Source of the DNA: an uncultured Kineothrix sp.
GTDB lineage: Bacteria; Bacillota; Clostridia; Lachnospirales; Lachnospiraceae
Assembly: GCA_910588855.1 (NCBI GenBank)
Contig: CAJUSR010000001.1
Coordinates: forward strand, 62,001 to 126,000
Length of the DNA: 64,000 bases
Direction of reading: 5' to 3'
Shown piece by piece: positions 33,551 through 41,801 of the stretch. The translations under genes and the position numbers were made by a program. The notes under the pieces are model-generated. The model made no database searches. It was given only the letters and a program-made list of their open reading frames with translations, and was not told the origin of the DNA. Positions within the stretch are counted from its first letter, which is position 1; each line of letters begins with the position of its first letter.

Positions 33551-35364
33551 ACATTTTATTGAAAATATTTTTGTCTATGTCTTTTTCCGGAGCATTGCTT
33601 ATACTACTGTTATTAGTGGGAAAAAGATTCTTCAAAGACAAAATCAGCAGACAATGGCAGTATTATATCTGGCTCATTGTTATTGTACGGCTATTACTGC
33701 CGTTAGGACCAGAAACAAACTTGATGGGAAAAACCTATCAGACAATCGATCAGGCGATAACTCAATCTGTTTCCCTGCCGCAACAGCCGTTACCCTCTGG
33801 TAATTCAAATGCTTTCAATGTTCCTGCTTCTGGTATGGAACACGGAGGCCAGAATACTGTCGAACCTAAAGACAATTCCATATCCTATCACCCGGTTAGA
33901 GATATTCTGTCTTTATTTGCCAATCATGTTTGGCTTATCTGGCTCATGGTTGCATTGATTCTTTTGGTACAAAAAATAACGGCATATCATAGCTTTCTCC
34001 GATATGTCAATGCCGGGTTACATCCGGTTTCCAATGTTGAGCAATTAGACCGGCTTTCTGTTATCGCGGAACAGACTGGCAGAAAAAGACCAGTAGAGCT
34101 TTGTGTCAATCCATTGGTTTCGTCCCCTTTACTGATTGGGTTCTTCCGGCCATGCATTGTTTTGCCAAGCGCAGATATTTCGGAGAAGGACTTTCAATAT
34201 ATCGTATTGCATGAATTAACGCATTACAAACGGCGGGATATGTTCTATAAATGGCTGGTACAAATTACTGTCTGTCTGCACTGGTTCAATCCGCTTGTTT
34301 ATTTAATGAGGCGTGAAATTACAAAAGCATGTGAATTTTCTTGTGATGAAGCGGTCCTCTCAAAAATGGGATATGATAACGCACAGGATTATGGCGAAAC
34401 TCTGCTTGACGCAATGGCAGCAGTTGGAAAGTATAAGGAATCTCTTGCCGCCGTTACGCTTAGTGAAAACAAACAATTATTAAAAGAAAGGTTAGGTGCG
34501 ATTATGAATTTAAAAAAACAAACTAAAGCAGCTAAAGTTTTAACTGTTATGTTGACCTTATGTGCAATTATAGGAGCGTCCTTTATTGGAATTTATACAA
34601 TAAGTACAGCCACAGATCAGGCACATGCAGCAGCCCCTCCCGGGGTGCAAACAAACCTGACAGATAATCCCTCCTTATCACTGGATATAAGTAGTTGTGC
34701 TGTGAATGTTTTACCGGCAGCTGATGGTAAAATTTCCGCTGAATATAACAGTGAGGTTTATGATGTAAAAATTGATGAACAGGAAGATAGCCGGAAGGTA
34801 TCCATTTCATGTAAAACGAGGACGAACACAAATGATGAAACCATAAAATTATATATTCCTGCCATTGCTTATGGAAATATTGATTTGAGTATTGACAGTG
34901 CGCATTTTACTTGTGACCTTATAAAATCAGGGAATATTACTGGTGAGTTCAATATGGCTTCTGTCTTTTTGGTCTTACCGGAAGGTTTCTCCGGTTCTTT
35001 AGACGCAGTTGCAAATAGTGGATATTTTCAGCTGATTTCTAAAGATGATTTTAAAAATACCAATACAACAATTACTGACAATGGAGAATGGGGAGAAATA
35101 TATACTCCTAAAGATTTCAAGGAAAATGGCGACACTTATTCGTATACAAATGGTACTGAAAATAATATCATCAAAGTAACTCGAAAAGGTTCTGGTGTTA
35201 TGGGGATTTATTCTTCAAACTCTATGGATGTTTTCAATATGGAAGCATTTGATTCATCAGATTTTCCAGAGGAATGGAAGAATTTATGGTCAGACACATG
35301 GCAAGGTACACCCTGGGAGGAGGACTGGTGGCAGAATAGCTGGAAAGAAGATGATGAAAACTAA
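33547..35364 (+). CDS. BlaR1/MecR1-family M56 metalloprotease with C-terminal beta domain
   Basis: This is a 605-residue membrane metalloprotease. Membrane segments lie near residues 5-20, 38-55, 125-142 and 325-350. The M56 site is HELTHYKRRD (about residue 222), with CEFSCDEAVL downstream. The usual BlaR1 C-terminus is a penicillin-binding sensor. Here residues 355-605 instead form a beta-rich DUF4097-like domain (SLDISSCAVNVLPAADGK, IDLSIDSAHFTCDLIKSG) ending in an acidic Trp-rich tail. The signal sensed is therefore probably not a beta-lactam but something at the envelope. It is coupled to the BlaI-like repressor. Confidence 0.85.
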   Translation: MNILLKIFLSMSFSGALLILLLLVGKRFFKDKISRQWQYYIWLIVIVRLLLPLGPETNLMGKTYQTIDQAITQSVSLPQQPLPSGNSNAFNVPASGMEHGGQNTVEPKDNSISYHPVRDILSLFANHVWLIWLMVALILLVQKITAYHSFLRYVNAGLHPVSNVEQLDRLSVIAEQTGRKRPVELCVNPLVSSPLLIGFFRPCIVLPSADISEKDFQYIVLHELTHYKRRDMFYKWLVQITVCLHWFNPLVYLMRREITKACEFSCDEAVLSKMGYDNAQDYGETLLDAMAAVGKYKESLAAVTLSENKQLLKERLGAIMNLKKQTKAAKVLTVMLTLCAIIGASFIGIYTISTATDQAHAAAPPGVQTNLTDNPSLSLDISSCAVNVLPAADGKISAEYNSEVYDVKIDEQEDSRKVSISCKTRTNTNDETIKLYIPAIAYGNIDLSIDSAHFTCDLIKSGNITGEFNMASVFLVLPEGFSGSLDAVANSGYFQLISKDDFKNTNTTITDNGEWGEIYTPKDFKENGDTYSYTNGTENNIIKVTRKGSGVMGIYSSNSMDVFNMEAFDSSDFPEEWKNLWSDTWQGTPWEEDWWQNSWKEDDEN

Positions 35365-35512
35365 AATCAAGTCTAGTTGATTTTTCTGTAAAGATTTGTG
35401 TATGGGCTGACAAATACAGGTATTAATCGACTGCTACCCAACGGGGAAATAAAAAAAACCGTTGTTTTGGTAGCTGAATAAATGTGCGCCCAAACAAAAT
35501 ACAGTAGCCTTT

Positions 35513-35552
35513 CGGCGGTTTGGAAATAAAAATTTCAAGCCGCCGTTTTCTT
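35513..35552 (+). terminator. Terminator after the BlaI/BlaR1-like operon
   Basis: CGGCGG and CCGCCG flank an AT-rich loop of about 21 nt, with extra pairing TTTGGAAAT/ATTTCAA, followed by TTTTCTTTTT. The surrounding stretch 35365-35909 holds no supported gene. Confidence 0.65.
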
Positions 35553-35817
35553 TTTCAAAAATGAGAATATGAGGGTGTGTTAATGTCGCCCTTTTTCAAG
35601 GATATGGCGGTATCAAATGCTTAAAAGCATTGGGAGGTATCGCTGTGTCCTTATTTCTTTTTCAACTGTCTGAACCGTCAAAAAAAGCCCGCCCCATTGG
35701 AAGGGTAATTGTGGCAATAGACATGAAATAATTCAGTCCAAAAACGATAATGTACTTTCATGCGTCCGAATGGCTTTATGCTGTCCGGGCGCTTTTCTGT
35801 TCTCATGGGACAGCCTC

Positions 35818-35837
35818 GGGCCAACTTGGCCCGAAGC
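35818..35837 (+). repeat. GGGCCAA palindrome repeat, copy 4
   Basis: GGGCCAACTTGGCCCGAAGC, 72 bp before the sigma-factor start. Confidence 0.9.
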
Positions 35838-35909
35838 CCGGCCCCGGTGCCGTTCCCCGCCGCCTCCGTTTCGGCAGCTCATTCACCAAACACCGAAACG
35901 GAGGTAAAC

Positions 35910-36332
35910 ATGGCTATCATCAATCTTCGGGATTTTTACCCGCATTATACAATGGATTCTTTCATCGAAGTGCCTGACGAGGTAGCGGAGGCAATGGCAG
36001 AGTTTGACCGCAAGGAAGCGGCCTACCGTCTGCGTACATACCGCCATAAGGCCTATTATTCCCTTGACCGGGAGGACGGCATTGAGCACTCGGCTTTGTT
36101 CATCGCCCTCTCCCCATGTGAGATTTACGAGCGCAAAGTCACCATGCAGAAACTCCATGCGGCCATTTCCAGCCTGCCCGACAAACAGGCCAAACGTATC
36201 TACGCCCATTTTGTCCTCGGCATGAGCAAGACCGACATTGCCAGAGCCGAAGGCGTGGACGAGAAGGTGGTGCGCCTGGCAATCGAGCGTGGGCTTCGGA
36301 ACATGGAAAAATTTTTAAAAAATAATTTCTAA
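35910..36332 (+). CDS. Sigma-70-like factor of the mobilizable element
   Basis: This is a 140-residue protein. The C-terminal part is a sigma region 4 helix-turn-helix (LPDKQAKRIYAHFVLGMSKT, DIARAEGVDEKVVRLAIERG). The N-terminal part (FYPHYTMDSFIEVPDEVAEA, AYRLRTYRHKAYYSLDRED) is the form seen in small sigma-like proteins of conjugative and mobilizable elements. MAIINLRDF at 35910 follows ACGGAGGTAAAC. It likely directs or modulates transcription of element genes. Confidence 0.82.
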   Translation: MAIINLRDFYPHYTMDSFIEVPDEVAEAMAEFDRKEAAYRLRTYRHKAYYSLDREDGIEHSALFIALSPCEIYERKVTMQKLHAAISSLPDKQAKRIYAHFVLGMSKTDIARAEGVDEKVVRLAIERGLRNMEKFLKNNF

Positions 36333-36339
36333 GGTGTAC

Positions 36340-36845
36340 CGAAAAAGCCTGAAAAATGAAATGGTATATGAAAGGCGGAGGCACCCTGGGACAAGCTGGC
36401 CCGAAGCGCGGACGGACCTTTCCGGCAGATTGAAAACTGAATAGAAAGATACCCGGATACGAAGGGTGGATGTGCCAGGCGACAGGCCCGCCGTGACTTC
36501 CGTTTCCATTGTGGTTTTCACTTGGGGGCGGGAATAGCGATAAAGCCCATGCCGCAGGCGGAGCCGTGGCTGGCTCCGCCGGATAAGGTGCAGAACCCGG
36601 ATACTTGCGTTCAGTCACAGTCCGAGCGCTACCGCGGCTTTGCAAGTCGTGAGCCGTCGCAGGCAATGAGGACGCCTTGCCATAAGAATGGGGAGAGTTG
36701 AGACACTATGGGGTGGACAGGCCTACACCCGTCCGGGAAATCTGTTTTACAAAACCAATCAGGGAGCCGCCCGCTCTAACTGTCTTGTGACAGGCCAACT
36801 AAAACGGCGCGGCTCCCTGAACTTTTATGAAAGGAAGTGCAGGTT
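36340..36845 (+). other. Structured gene-free region with two strong hairpins
   Basis: There is no protein-coding signal over about 500 bp, and GC is high. GGCGGAGCC and GGCTCCGCC form a 9-bp stem with a 6-nt loop (36557-36580). TCAGGGAGCCGC (36759) pairs perfectly with GCGGCTCCCTGA (809-820 of the same kilobase), a 12-bp stem around 38 nt. The latter lies 26 bp before the next gene and could be an attenuator. A non-coding RNA or a transfer origin are alternatives. Confidence 0.5.
36388..36407 (+). repeat. GGGCCAA palindrome repeat, copy 5
   Basis: GGGACAAGCTGGCCCGAAGC, 56 bp after the sigma-factor stop, one mismatch in the left arm. Confidence 0.85.
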
Positions 36846-37049
36846 ATGGCAAAATCTTTGCAGGAAATCCAGGACATGCTGACAGACAAATGGAACAACA
36901 ACGCCTGCCGTGGATATATTATCAAGGCGATGGAAAGCTGCGGCTATAAGTCAAAGGACATCCGGAAGGTTCTTATGGAACTGTACGAAGTGTTTGACTT
37001 CTGCTCCGTGGAGGAAGCGGCGGCCTATTATGAACACTGGCAGTCCTGA
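36846..37049 (+). CDS. Small conserved protein of mobilizable elements
   Basis: This is a 67-residue helical protein (MAKSLQEIQDMLTDKWNNNA, then YIIKAMESCGYKSKDIRKVL). AAGGAAGTGCAGGTT precedes the ATG at 36846. I recall relatives on clostridial integrative elements, without known function. A long hairpin stands directly upstream, and a GGGCCAA repeat follows 5 bp after the stop. Confidence 0.65.
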   Translation: MAKSLQEIQDMLTDKWNNNACRGYIIKAMESCGYKSKDIRKVLMELYEVFDFCSVEEAAAYYEHWQS

Positions 37050-37053
37050 CCCC

Positions 37054-37073
37054 GGGCCAAGCTGGCCCGAAGC
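37054..37073 (+). repeat. GGGCCAA palindrome repeat, copy 6
   Basis: GGGCCAAGCTGGCCCGAAGC. Confidence 0.9.
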
Positions 37074-37185
37074 GTGGAGAAAGACGAAGGGGCAGCGCTC
37101 TTTACCGGGCGCTGCCTTTTCGTGTTTCCCCATAGGACAAAAAAGAAACGGGCCACCATGTCATTTTGTATGAAGAAAGCTGTTT

Positions 37186-37287
37186 TATTCCCGCGAGCAA
37201 TGAGCCAAGTAGGCGTGCCTGCACGCATATTTGGCGAATGCCGCGAGGATCAAAAACCCTGCTGCTTGCAGCGGAGTTTTTGATTGA
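37186..37287. repeat. Dispersed palindromic (REP-like) repeat, copy 2
   Basis: TTTATTCCCGCGAGCAA at the left, GCCGCGAGGATCAAAAACCC and a GCTGCTTGCAGC palindrome at the right. Compared with copy 1 (6519-6617) it is inverted and carries a different 40-bp middle. It lies inside the mobilizable element. Confidence 0.7.
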
Positions 37288-37317
37288 TAGGATAAGCCTG
37301 ACTTTTCATACAATAAT

Positions 37318-37521
37318 ATGAAGCAAGAATTTGAGGTGATTGTCATAGGAAAGCAAAAGGAGGTTTGCTACTTACTTCAAAAAAAGGATTCTGATAGTTA
37401 TGAAATCGCAAGGAAAAAGGAAGCTCTTAGCAGACGGGGGTATCTGGTCGTTACCATTATCGAGGGCAATCAGGCAATGGAAAATGGATTGCGGGATGTG
37501 GTTCGCAACCATTTTCGCTAA
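37318..37521 (+). CDS. Small hypothetical protein
   Basis: This is a 67-residue protein (MKQEFEVIVIGKQKEVCYLL, then KKEALSRRGYLVVTIIEGNQ). The alternating pattern suggests a small alpha/beta fold. No clear ribosome binding site precedes 37318. It lies 74 bp before the recombinase on the same strand. Family not recognised. Confidence 0.5.
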   Translation: MKQEFEVIVIGKQKEVCYLLQKKDSDSYEIARKKEALSRRGYLVVTIIEGNQAMENGLRDVVRNHFR

Positions 37522-37595
37522 CTGGCGACAACATTGTGTTATCCTGCCTATATGGTAAAATATAGGTAGAAAACAAGATAAGGAGGACGATTTTT

Positions 37596-40031
37596 ATGAT
37601 GACAGCAATCCATACTCCCACAATGATAGACGGTTATGTCCGCCTCTCCAGAGACGATAATAAGAGAAATTATTCCTCTATCGAAAACCAGAAACTGATT
37701 ATCCAGAAATACGCAGAAGAAAACAATATGATTGTACGCCATATCTACGAGGACGACGGCATTTCCGGTTATTCCTTCAACCGTCCCCAGTTTCAGAACA
37801 TGATGGCCAATCTCAGCTCCATAGATGTAATCGTGGCGAAAGACCTTTCTCGAATCGGACGGCACAATGCGAAGGTACTGCTTTTTCTCGAAGAAATGGA
37901 AGAACAGGGAAAGCGTGTGATTTTGATTGATGACAATTATGATTCGCTCTACTCTGATGATGATATTATAGGAATCAAAACATGGGATAATGAACGCCAT
38001 GTAAAGAACACAAGCCGAAAGGTAAAACGAATCAAGAAAATGGAGCAGGAAAACGGCACCTTAAAATGCGCTCCCCCATTCGGTTACACAAGGCACCCAC
38101 TGAACAAGCAGATGGTTTTAATTGATGAAGAAGCCGCCGCCATCCTGAACCTTGAAAAAGACCTTTATCTGGAAGGAAACGGCATACGAAAGATTGCGGA
38201 AATCCTTTCAGACCGGGGCGTCCCTACGCCTACCATGCTGCAAAAGGAGCGCTTCCAGGCTTTGGGGCTGCCCTATCACCGGGAAGTTGCCTATATGTGG
38301 AGTTACGGTATGGTGAAAGATACTCTCTTTAATGATTATCATAACGGCGTACTCCGAACCCACAAAAGAGAGAGAATGACCATCAACGGAAAAGACAAAA
38401 AGATTTCCAGAGATCAGCAATATGTTTTCCCGGACCACCACCCGAAAATATTTGATGACGATACCATGAAGCTGCTCTTTGAGGTGAAGGATAGCCGCCA
38501 TCACAGCCAGTACCGGGGCCAGAGGAAACACATCAACCTCTTTTCCGGGTGTCTGTACTGTAAGGACTGCGGCATGAAGCTGACTGCAATCAACCGCCCG
38601 AACCGTGGGAAATATTATGTGTGCGGCACCTACAACAAAAAGGGAAAACAGTTTTGTGAACATGCCCATCTGGTGACAGAAGAAACCCTGATGGACGCTT
38701 TGATTAAATACCTCACCCTTTGCCGTGACTCTCTGGCAGACATCATACAGAATTTCGACCTGTCAAACTTAAAGGCTCCCACTTACTCCGCAGACGACGG
38801 CCAGCAGAGGCTGGTAAGCGAGCTGGAAAGAATCAAGAAAGAGCTGAAAACACTGATTACCCAAAAGGTAAAGGAACTCACGGCAAATCCGGGGATGTCT
38901 GAAATTATCAATGAAACATACGCCTCTTTACAAACAGAAAAAATGGAGCGTATCTCTGTCATTGAAAAAACACTGCAAGATTTGACAAAGGAGCCCCATA
39001 TTCCCGCTGTGACAATCAAACCGGGCCTTCAAACCGCACTGGATATTCTGAATGAAGTGTTGGAGCAAAAAAGTCTGACCCGGACGGACATTGAGGTACT
39101 CGTAGAAAAAATCATTGTAGACAAAGACGGAAATGTTGACATCTATTTGAAACACGGTCTCGGCACTCTGGCGGCCTACGATTTCAAAGCCGACAAGGAA
39201 AATCTGAAGCTCACCATGATGATTGAGGCAATCCGGCTTCTGGAAAAGGACGAGACAGGTTTTACCTCTGTAAAATTCCTGGCGGAGAGCCTGAAAGATA
39301 TGGGGTATCCCATGCACAAGAAAAAGTTCAGTACCTATATGGAGCATTTGTTGGACCTGGGGCTGGTGGAAAAGACGGGAATCTACCATTACCCATACAG
39401 AATCGTGGCTTCCAAGGAGAAATTGCATGATGTGGAAAATATGTTCATCAAGCTAGGGCAGACTGGCGGTATGCCCCAAATGGTATTTGAATACATTTTA
39501 AAGAAAAACAACATAGACCCAAAAGCAGATTTGTCCATCGACCAAAGCATTGATTTCGGTTCCACTGCGGCTGCTTTTTCCGGAGGGCAAGGTGATTTTA
39601 CCGTAGAATTTGAACCACATGCGACCTCTTTGGAAGCCAAAGGTGACGGCTATGTTATCGCATCCCTCGGCGAAGATTCCGGCTATGTTCCTTATACCGC
39701 ATTCAGCGCCAAAAAAAGTTTCATTGATGCCAATCCGGAAATCATCCAGTCATTTACCAATGCGCTGCAAAAAGGGATGGATTATGTCCAAAGCCATTCC
39801 CCGGAAGAAATCGCCAAAGTCATTGCCCCCCAATTTGAGGAAACAGACCCTGCAATCATCACCGCAATCGTAACCAGATACTACGAACAGGATACTTGGA
39901 AAGATAATCTCATCTTTGAAGAAGATGCTTTTACCTTGCTGCAAAATATCCTTGACGAAGCCGGGGAATTGTCCGAACATGTTCCATATGAAAAGCTTGT
40001 TACCACAAAATTTGCCGAAACCGCTAAGTAA
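37596..40031 (+). CDS. Large serine recombinase fused in frame to the C-terminal half of the split lipoprotein
   Basis: This is an 811-residue frame. The N-terminal resolvase domain has the catalytic serine in GYVRLSRDD (residue 18), then SIENQKLIIQKYAEE, DGISGYSFNRPQF and AKDLSRIGRHN. The recombinase and zinc-ribbon domains follow (PPFGYTRHPLNKQ, LFSGCLYCKDCGMKL), then a coiled coil. Recombinase sequence ends near residue 627 at LGQTGGMP. From there residues are the substrate-binding protein (QMVFEYILKKNNIDPKADLS...). In the excised circle the frame would instead read into SHDVTWEHIRG... and stop after about 36 codons. The ATG at 37596 follows AAGGAGGACG. Confidence 0.9.
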   Translation: MMTAIHTPTMIDGYVRLSRDDNKRNYSSIENQKLIIQKYAEENNMIVRHIYEDDGISGYSFNRPQFQNMMANLSSIDVIVAKDLSRIGRHNAKVLLFLEEMEEQGKRVILIDDNYDSLYSDDDIIGIKTWDNERHVKNTSRKVKRIKKMEQENGTLKCAPPFGYTRHPLNKQMVLIDEEAAAILNLEKDLYLEGNGIRKIAEILSDRGVPTPTMLQKERFQALGLPYHREVAYMWSYGMVKDTLFNDYHNGVLRTHKRERMTINGKDKKISRDQQYVFPDHHPKIFDDDTMKLLFEVKDSRHHSQYRGQRKHINLFSGCLYCKDCGMKLTAINRPNRGKYYVCGTYNKKGKQFCEHAHLVTEETLMDALIKYLTLCRDSLADIIQNFDLSNLKAPTYSADDGQQRLVSELERIKKELKTLITQKVKELTANPGMSEIINETYASLQTEKMERISVIEKTLQDLTKEPHIPAVTIKPGLQTALDILNEVLEQKSLTRTDIEVLVEKIIVDKDGNVDIYLKHGLGTLAAYDFKADKENLKLTMMIEAIRLLEKDETGFTSVKFLAESLKDMGYPMHKKKFSTYMEHLLDLGLVEKTGIYHYPYRIVASKEKLHDVENMFIKLGQTGGMPQMVFEYILKKNNIDPKADLSIDQSIDFGSTAAAFSGGQGDFTVEFEPHATSLEAKGDGYVIASLGEDSGYVPYTAFSAKKSFIDANPEIIQSFTNALQKGMDYVQSHSPEEIAKVIAPQFEETDPAIITAIVTRYYEQDTWKDNLIFEEDAFTLLQNILDEAGELSEHVPYEKLVTTKFAETAK
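39465..40031 (+). pseudogene. Substrate-binding lipoprotein, C-terminal half
   Basis: This is the second half of the gene beginning at 28887: GGMPQMVFEYILKKNNIDPK, ADLSIDQSIDFGSTAAAFSG, VEFEPHATSLEAKGDGYVI and so on to the normal C-terminus. It has no start of its own and is translated only as the tail of the recombinase. It lacks a signal peptide there, so it would stay in the cytoplasm. Confidence 0.85.
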
Positions 40032-40302
40032 ACGGCAAAGCTGAATAAAACCCATTTACATCTTTACCCTCATCGTTATATAATAAAGCAGGCACCAGTT
40101 CTGGGAGGAATATGCTTTTTGCGTATCGCCAGTGTCTAGGTTCAAACACAGTGATTATCCCGTAGAACACTTGGCGGCTGGCGCCTCTTTTTCCTACCTT
40201 TCTTCTATTTTTACATTTTCCACATTTTTTTAAACTTTCTTTTTTTATCTTTTTTCTATTTTTCATCTTATTTATTCTTTCAATTTTTATTCTTTCATTT
40301 TT

Positions 40303-40548
40303 TTATTTTTTCTTTTTTGTCCTTTTCACTTTTTCAATTTTTTTGCTTTTCCAATTCTTTACTTTTCCAAATCCTGCATGGGATACGGCATTCTCCAAGC
40401 ATTCCACATGAATCCGAATCCGGTCTTCCCCTTTCCCACAGATTAATAAACGTTTTTCATCATACATTTCATATCCTAATATACGGTAGCTGCTGCCATT
40501 GTGGTTTACCATACTATCCACAGGATATTTCATAAATAGTTCCTGCAT
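40303..40548 (-). CDS. Small hypothetical protein with lysine-rich tail
   Basis: This is an 81-residue frame. Residues 1-60 look like a small folded domain (MQELFMKYPVDSMVNHNGSS, YRILGYEMYDEKRLLICGKG). The tail is lysine-rich because it runs into a polypyrimidine tract (about 40190-40360 on the plus strand), so the natural end may be different. GGGAGAATG lies close upstream. Family not recognised. Confidence 0.45.
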   Translation of the reverse strand: MQELFMKYPVDSMVNHNGSSYRILGYEMYDEKRLLICGKGEDRIRIHVECLENAVSHAGFGKVKNWKSKKIEKVKRTKKKK

Positions 40549-40683
40549 AACATTCTCCCGTTTTTTATTTCCATCCTTCCCAAAAACGGCAGCTATTAAC
40601 CATATCCTTCCACAGGATTCCTTCCTGATTATAGTTCAGGCGTCAAAAAACCTGTCTGGAACATAGTCTTGCAGATTACGCGA

Positions 40684-40774
40684 AGCATAAAACAGATTAG
40701 GCAAGTGACTTGACAGGATGGAACGGAAGCGTAAAAAAGATTGGGCAAATAACTTGACAGGATGAATTGGAAGC
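40684..40774. repeat. Tandem duplication of about 45 bp
   Basis: There are two copies containing GATTaGGCAAgTgACTTGACAGGATG and GGAAGCG. It is non-coding. The stretch 40549-40821 has no gene. Confidence 0.7.
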
Positions 40775-40821
40775 GAAAAACCGGCCGGACTCCCACTTTT
40801 TGGTTTCCGACCGTTTTTTCC

Positions 40822-41172
40822 TCAAAATCTTATACATCCGTTTTCATACACATGCACATATTGCATACAAAAATCCACCACTGCCATCACCATAGAGAAA
40901 AAGGTAATGAAGAATGTCAATAAAATAGCTCCTTTATCATAGATGAATTGAATCTGCTGCCCCTCTTTGGACATCCTTCCCGCTTTATAATTCCCCACAA
41001 GGACTTCTATCCCAAGGGCAATCAAAATACATGGCCAACACCTGAAAATAATTTCATAATTCAACTGCGGCGCAAAAATGTGTACCAGGAACAATGTGCC
41101 GAACAACAGCAGCATACATCCGAAAGTTAATGTGCCTATCCTATGAATCCTAATGTTCTGCTTCTGTTCCAT
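40822..41172 (-). CDS. Small membrane protein, LiaF-like transmembrane region
   Basis: This is a 116-residue protein with three hydrophobic segments (LTFGCMLLLFGTLFLVHIF, IIFRCWPCILIALGIEVLV, GAILLTFFITFFSMVMAVV). The first two resemble the LiaI/LiaF-like transmembrane domain often found with envelope-stress regulators. It overlaps the preceding gene by 23 bp and is the last of a four-gene operon led by an ECF sigma factor. Confidence 0.75.
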   Translation of the reverse strand: MEQKQNIRIHRIGTLTFGCMLLLFGTLFLVHIFAPQLNYEIIFRCWPCILIALGIEVLVGNYKAGRMSKEGQQIQFIYDKGAILLTFFITFFSMVMAVVDFCMQYVHVYENGCIRF

Positions 41173-41797
41173 ATGCCTTCCTTTCCGTCGCTCCCGGCGC
41201 CAAATCCATCCTCTGCGACCCCATATCCCTGCCTGTCTCTTTTTCTTCCTTTATATCTTCAGGAGCCACATCAATAATCACTTCTTTCAGCTTTTCTTCT
41301 TTCCCCACAATCATCTTCCATCCCGCCAAGATAATCCCTATCCCTGCCAATATCCGCGGAAGGGTATTTTCAAACCGGCTTAAAATTGAAAAAATATAAT
41401 CCGGAATCCAGGGCATAAACACTGACTTCATCCCATTCCATAAAAGCAGAATACCGACAACAATGAATAAGACTGCCACAGCCTTCCTATATTTTTCCAC
41501 ATCTTTTTTTGCACTGGAAAACAAACCCGGATGAAACAGAAAATCATCCTCTACATTCCGGAACTCCTCATCCGTCAGTCCAACCAGATTGTGTACATGG
41601 AAAAAACTGTAAAACCATACTACAACTCCCACAGTAAGCAGGGAAGGTAAATTTAGCAATGCACAAAACACAATGATGCCAAAAAACAATCCCATAAGGC
41701 TCACGCCCATTTTCATAAAACCAAGATACATTTCACCCGCACCGGGCATTAATGAAAAACAAAATGTAAAAAAGCCGTTCTTCTTTTTTCTAACCAT
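41150..41797 (-). CDS. Multi-pass membrane protein in ECF sigma operon
   Basis: This is a 215-residue protein with about five membrane segments (FCFSLMPGAGEMYLGFMKMG, LMGLFFGIIVFCALLNLPSL, AVLFIVVGILLLWNGMKSVF, ILAGIGIILAGWKMIVG). The first part resembles a TM2-type fold (PGAGEMYLGFMKMG). The C-terminal 45 residues are charged and cytoplasmic. The start at 41797 follows GGAGGAATAAAG; 41818 is less likely. It lies 4 bp after the anti-sigma-like gene. Confidence 0.78.
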   Translation of the reverse strand: MVRKKKNGFFTFCFSLMPGAGEMYLGFMKMGVSLMGLFFGIIVFCALLNLPSLLTVGVVVWFYSFFHVHNLVGLTDEEFRNVEDDFLFHPGLFSSAKKDVEKYRKAVAVLFIVVGILLLWNGMKSVFMPWIPDYIFSILSRFENTLPRILAGIGIILAGWKMIVGKEEKLKEVIIDVAPEDIKEEKETGRDMGSQRMDLAPGATERKAYGTEAEH

Positions 41798-41801
41798 AAC
41801 T

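Larger units (their letters stand above)
29370..39476. mobile_element. Mobilizable element of 10.1 kb with large serine recombinase, inserted in a lipoprotein gene
   Basis: GGCGGTATGCCC occurs at both ends (29370-29381 and 39465-39476), and the split lipoprotein gene proves the insertion. Contents: toxin-antitoxin, relaxase, degraded XRE regulator, BlaI/BlaR1-like pair, sigma-70-like factor, several small genes and the recombinase at the right end. There are no mating-pore genes, so it would need a helper conjugative element. It resembles Tn4451-type or IME elements of clostridia by content; that grouping is inferred. Confidence 0.85.

Noticed and set aside
33547..35364. Beta-lactam resistance operon
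   Set aside because: BlaI/BlaR1-like genes are present, but no beta-lactamase or PBP2a gene is nearby and the sensor domain is different.
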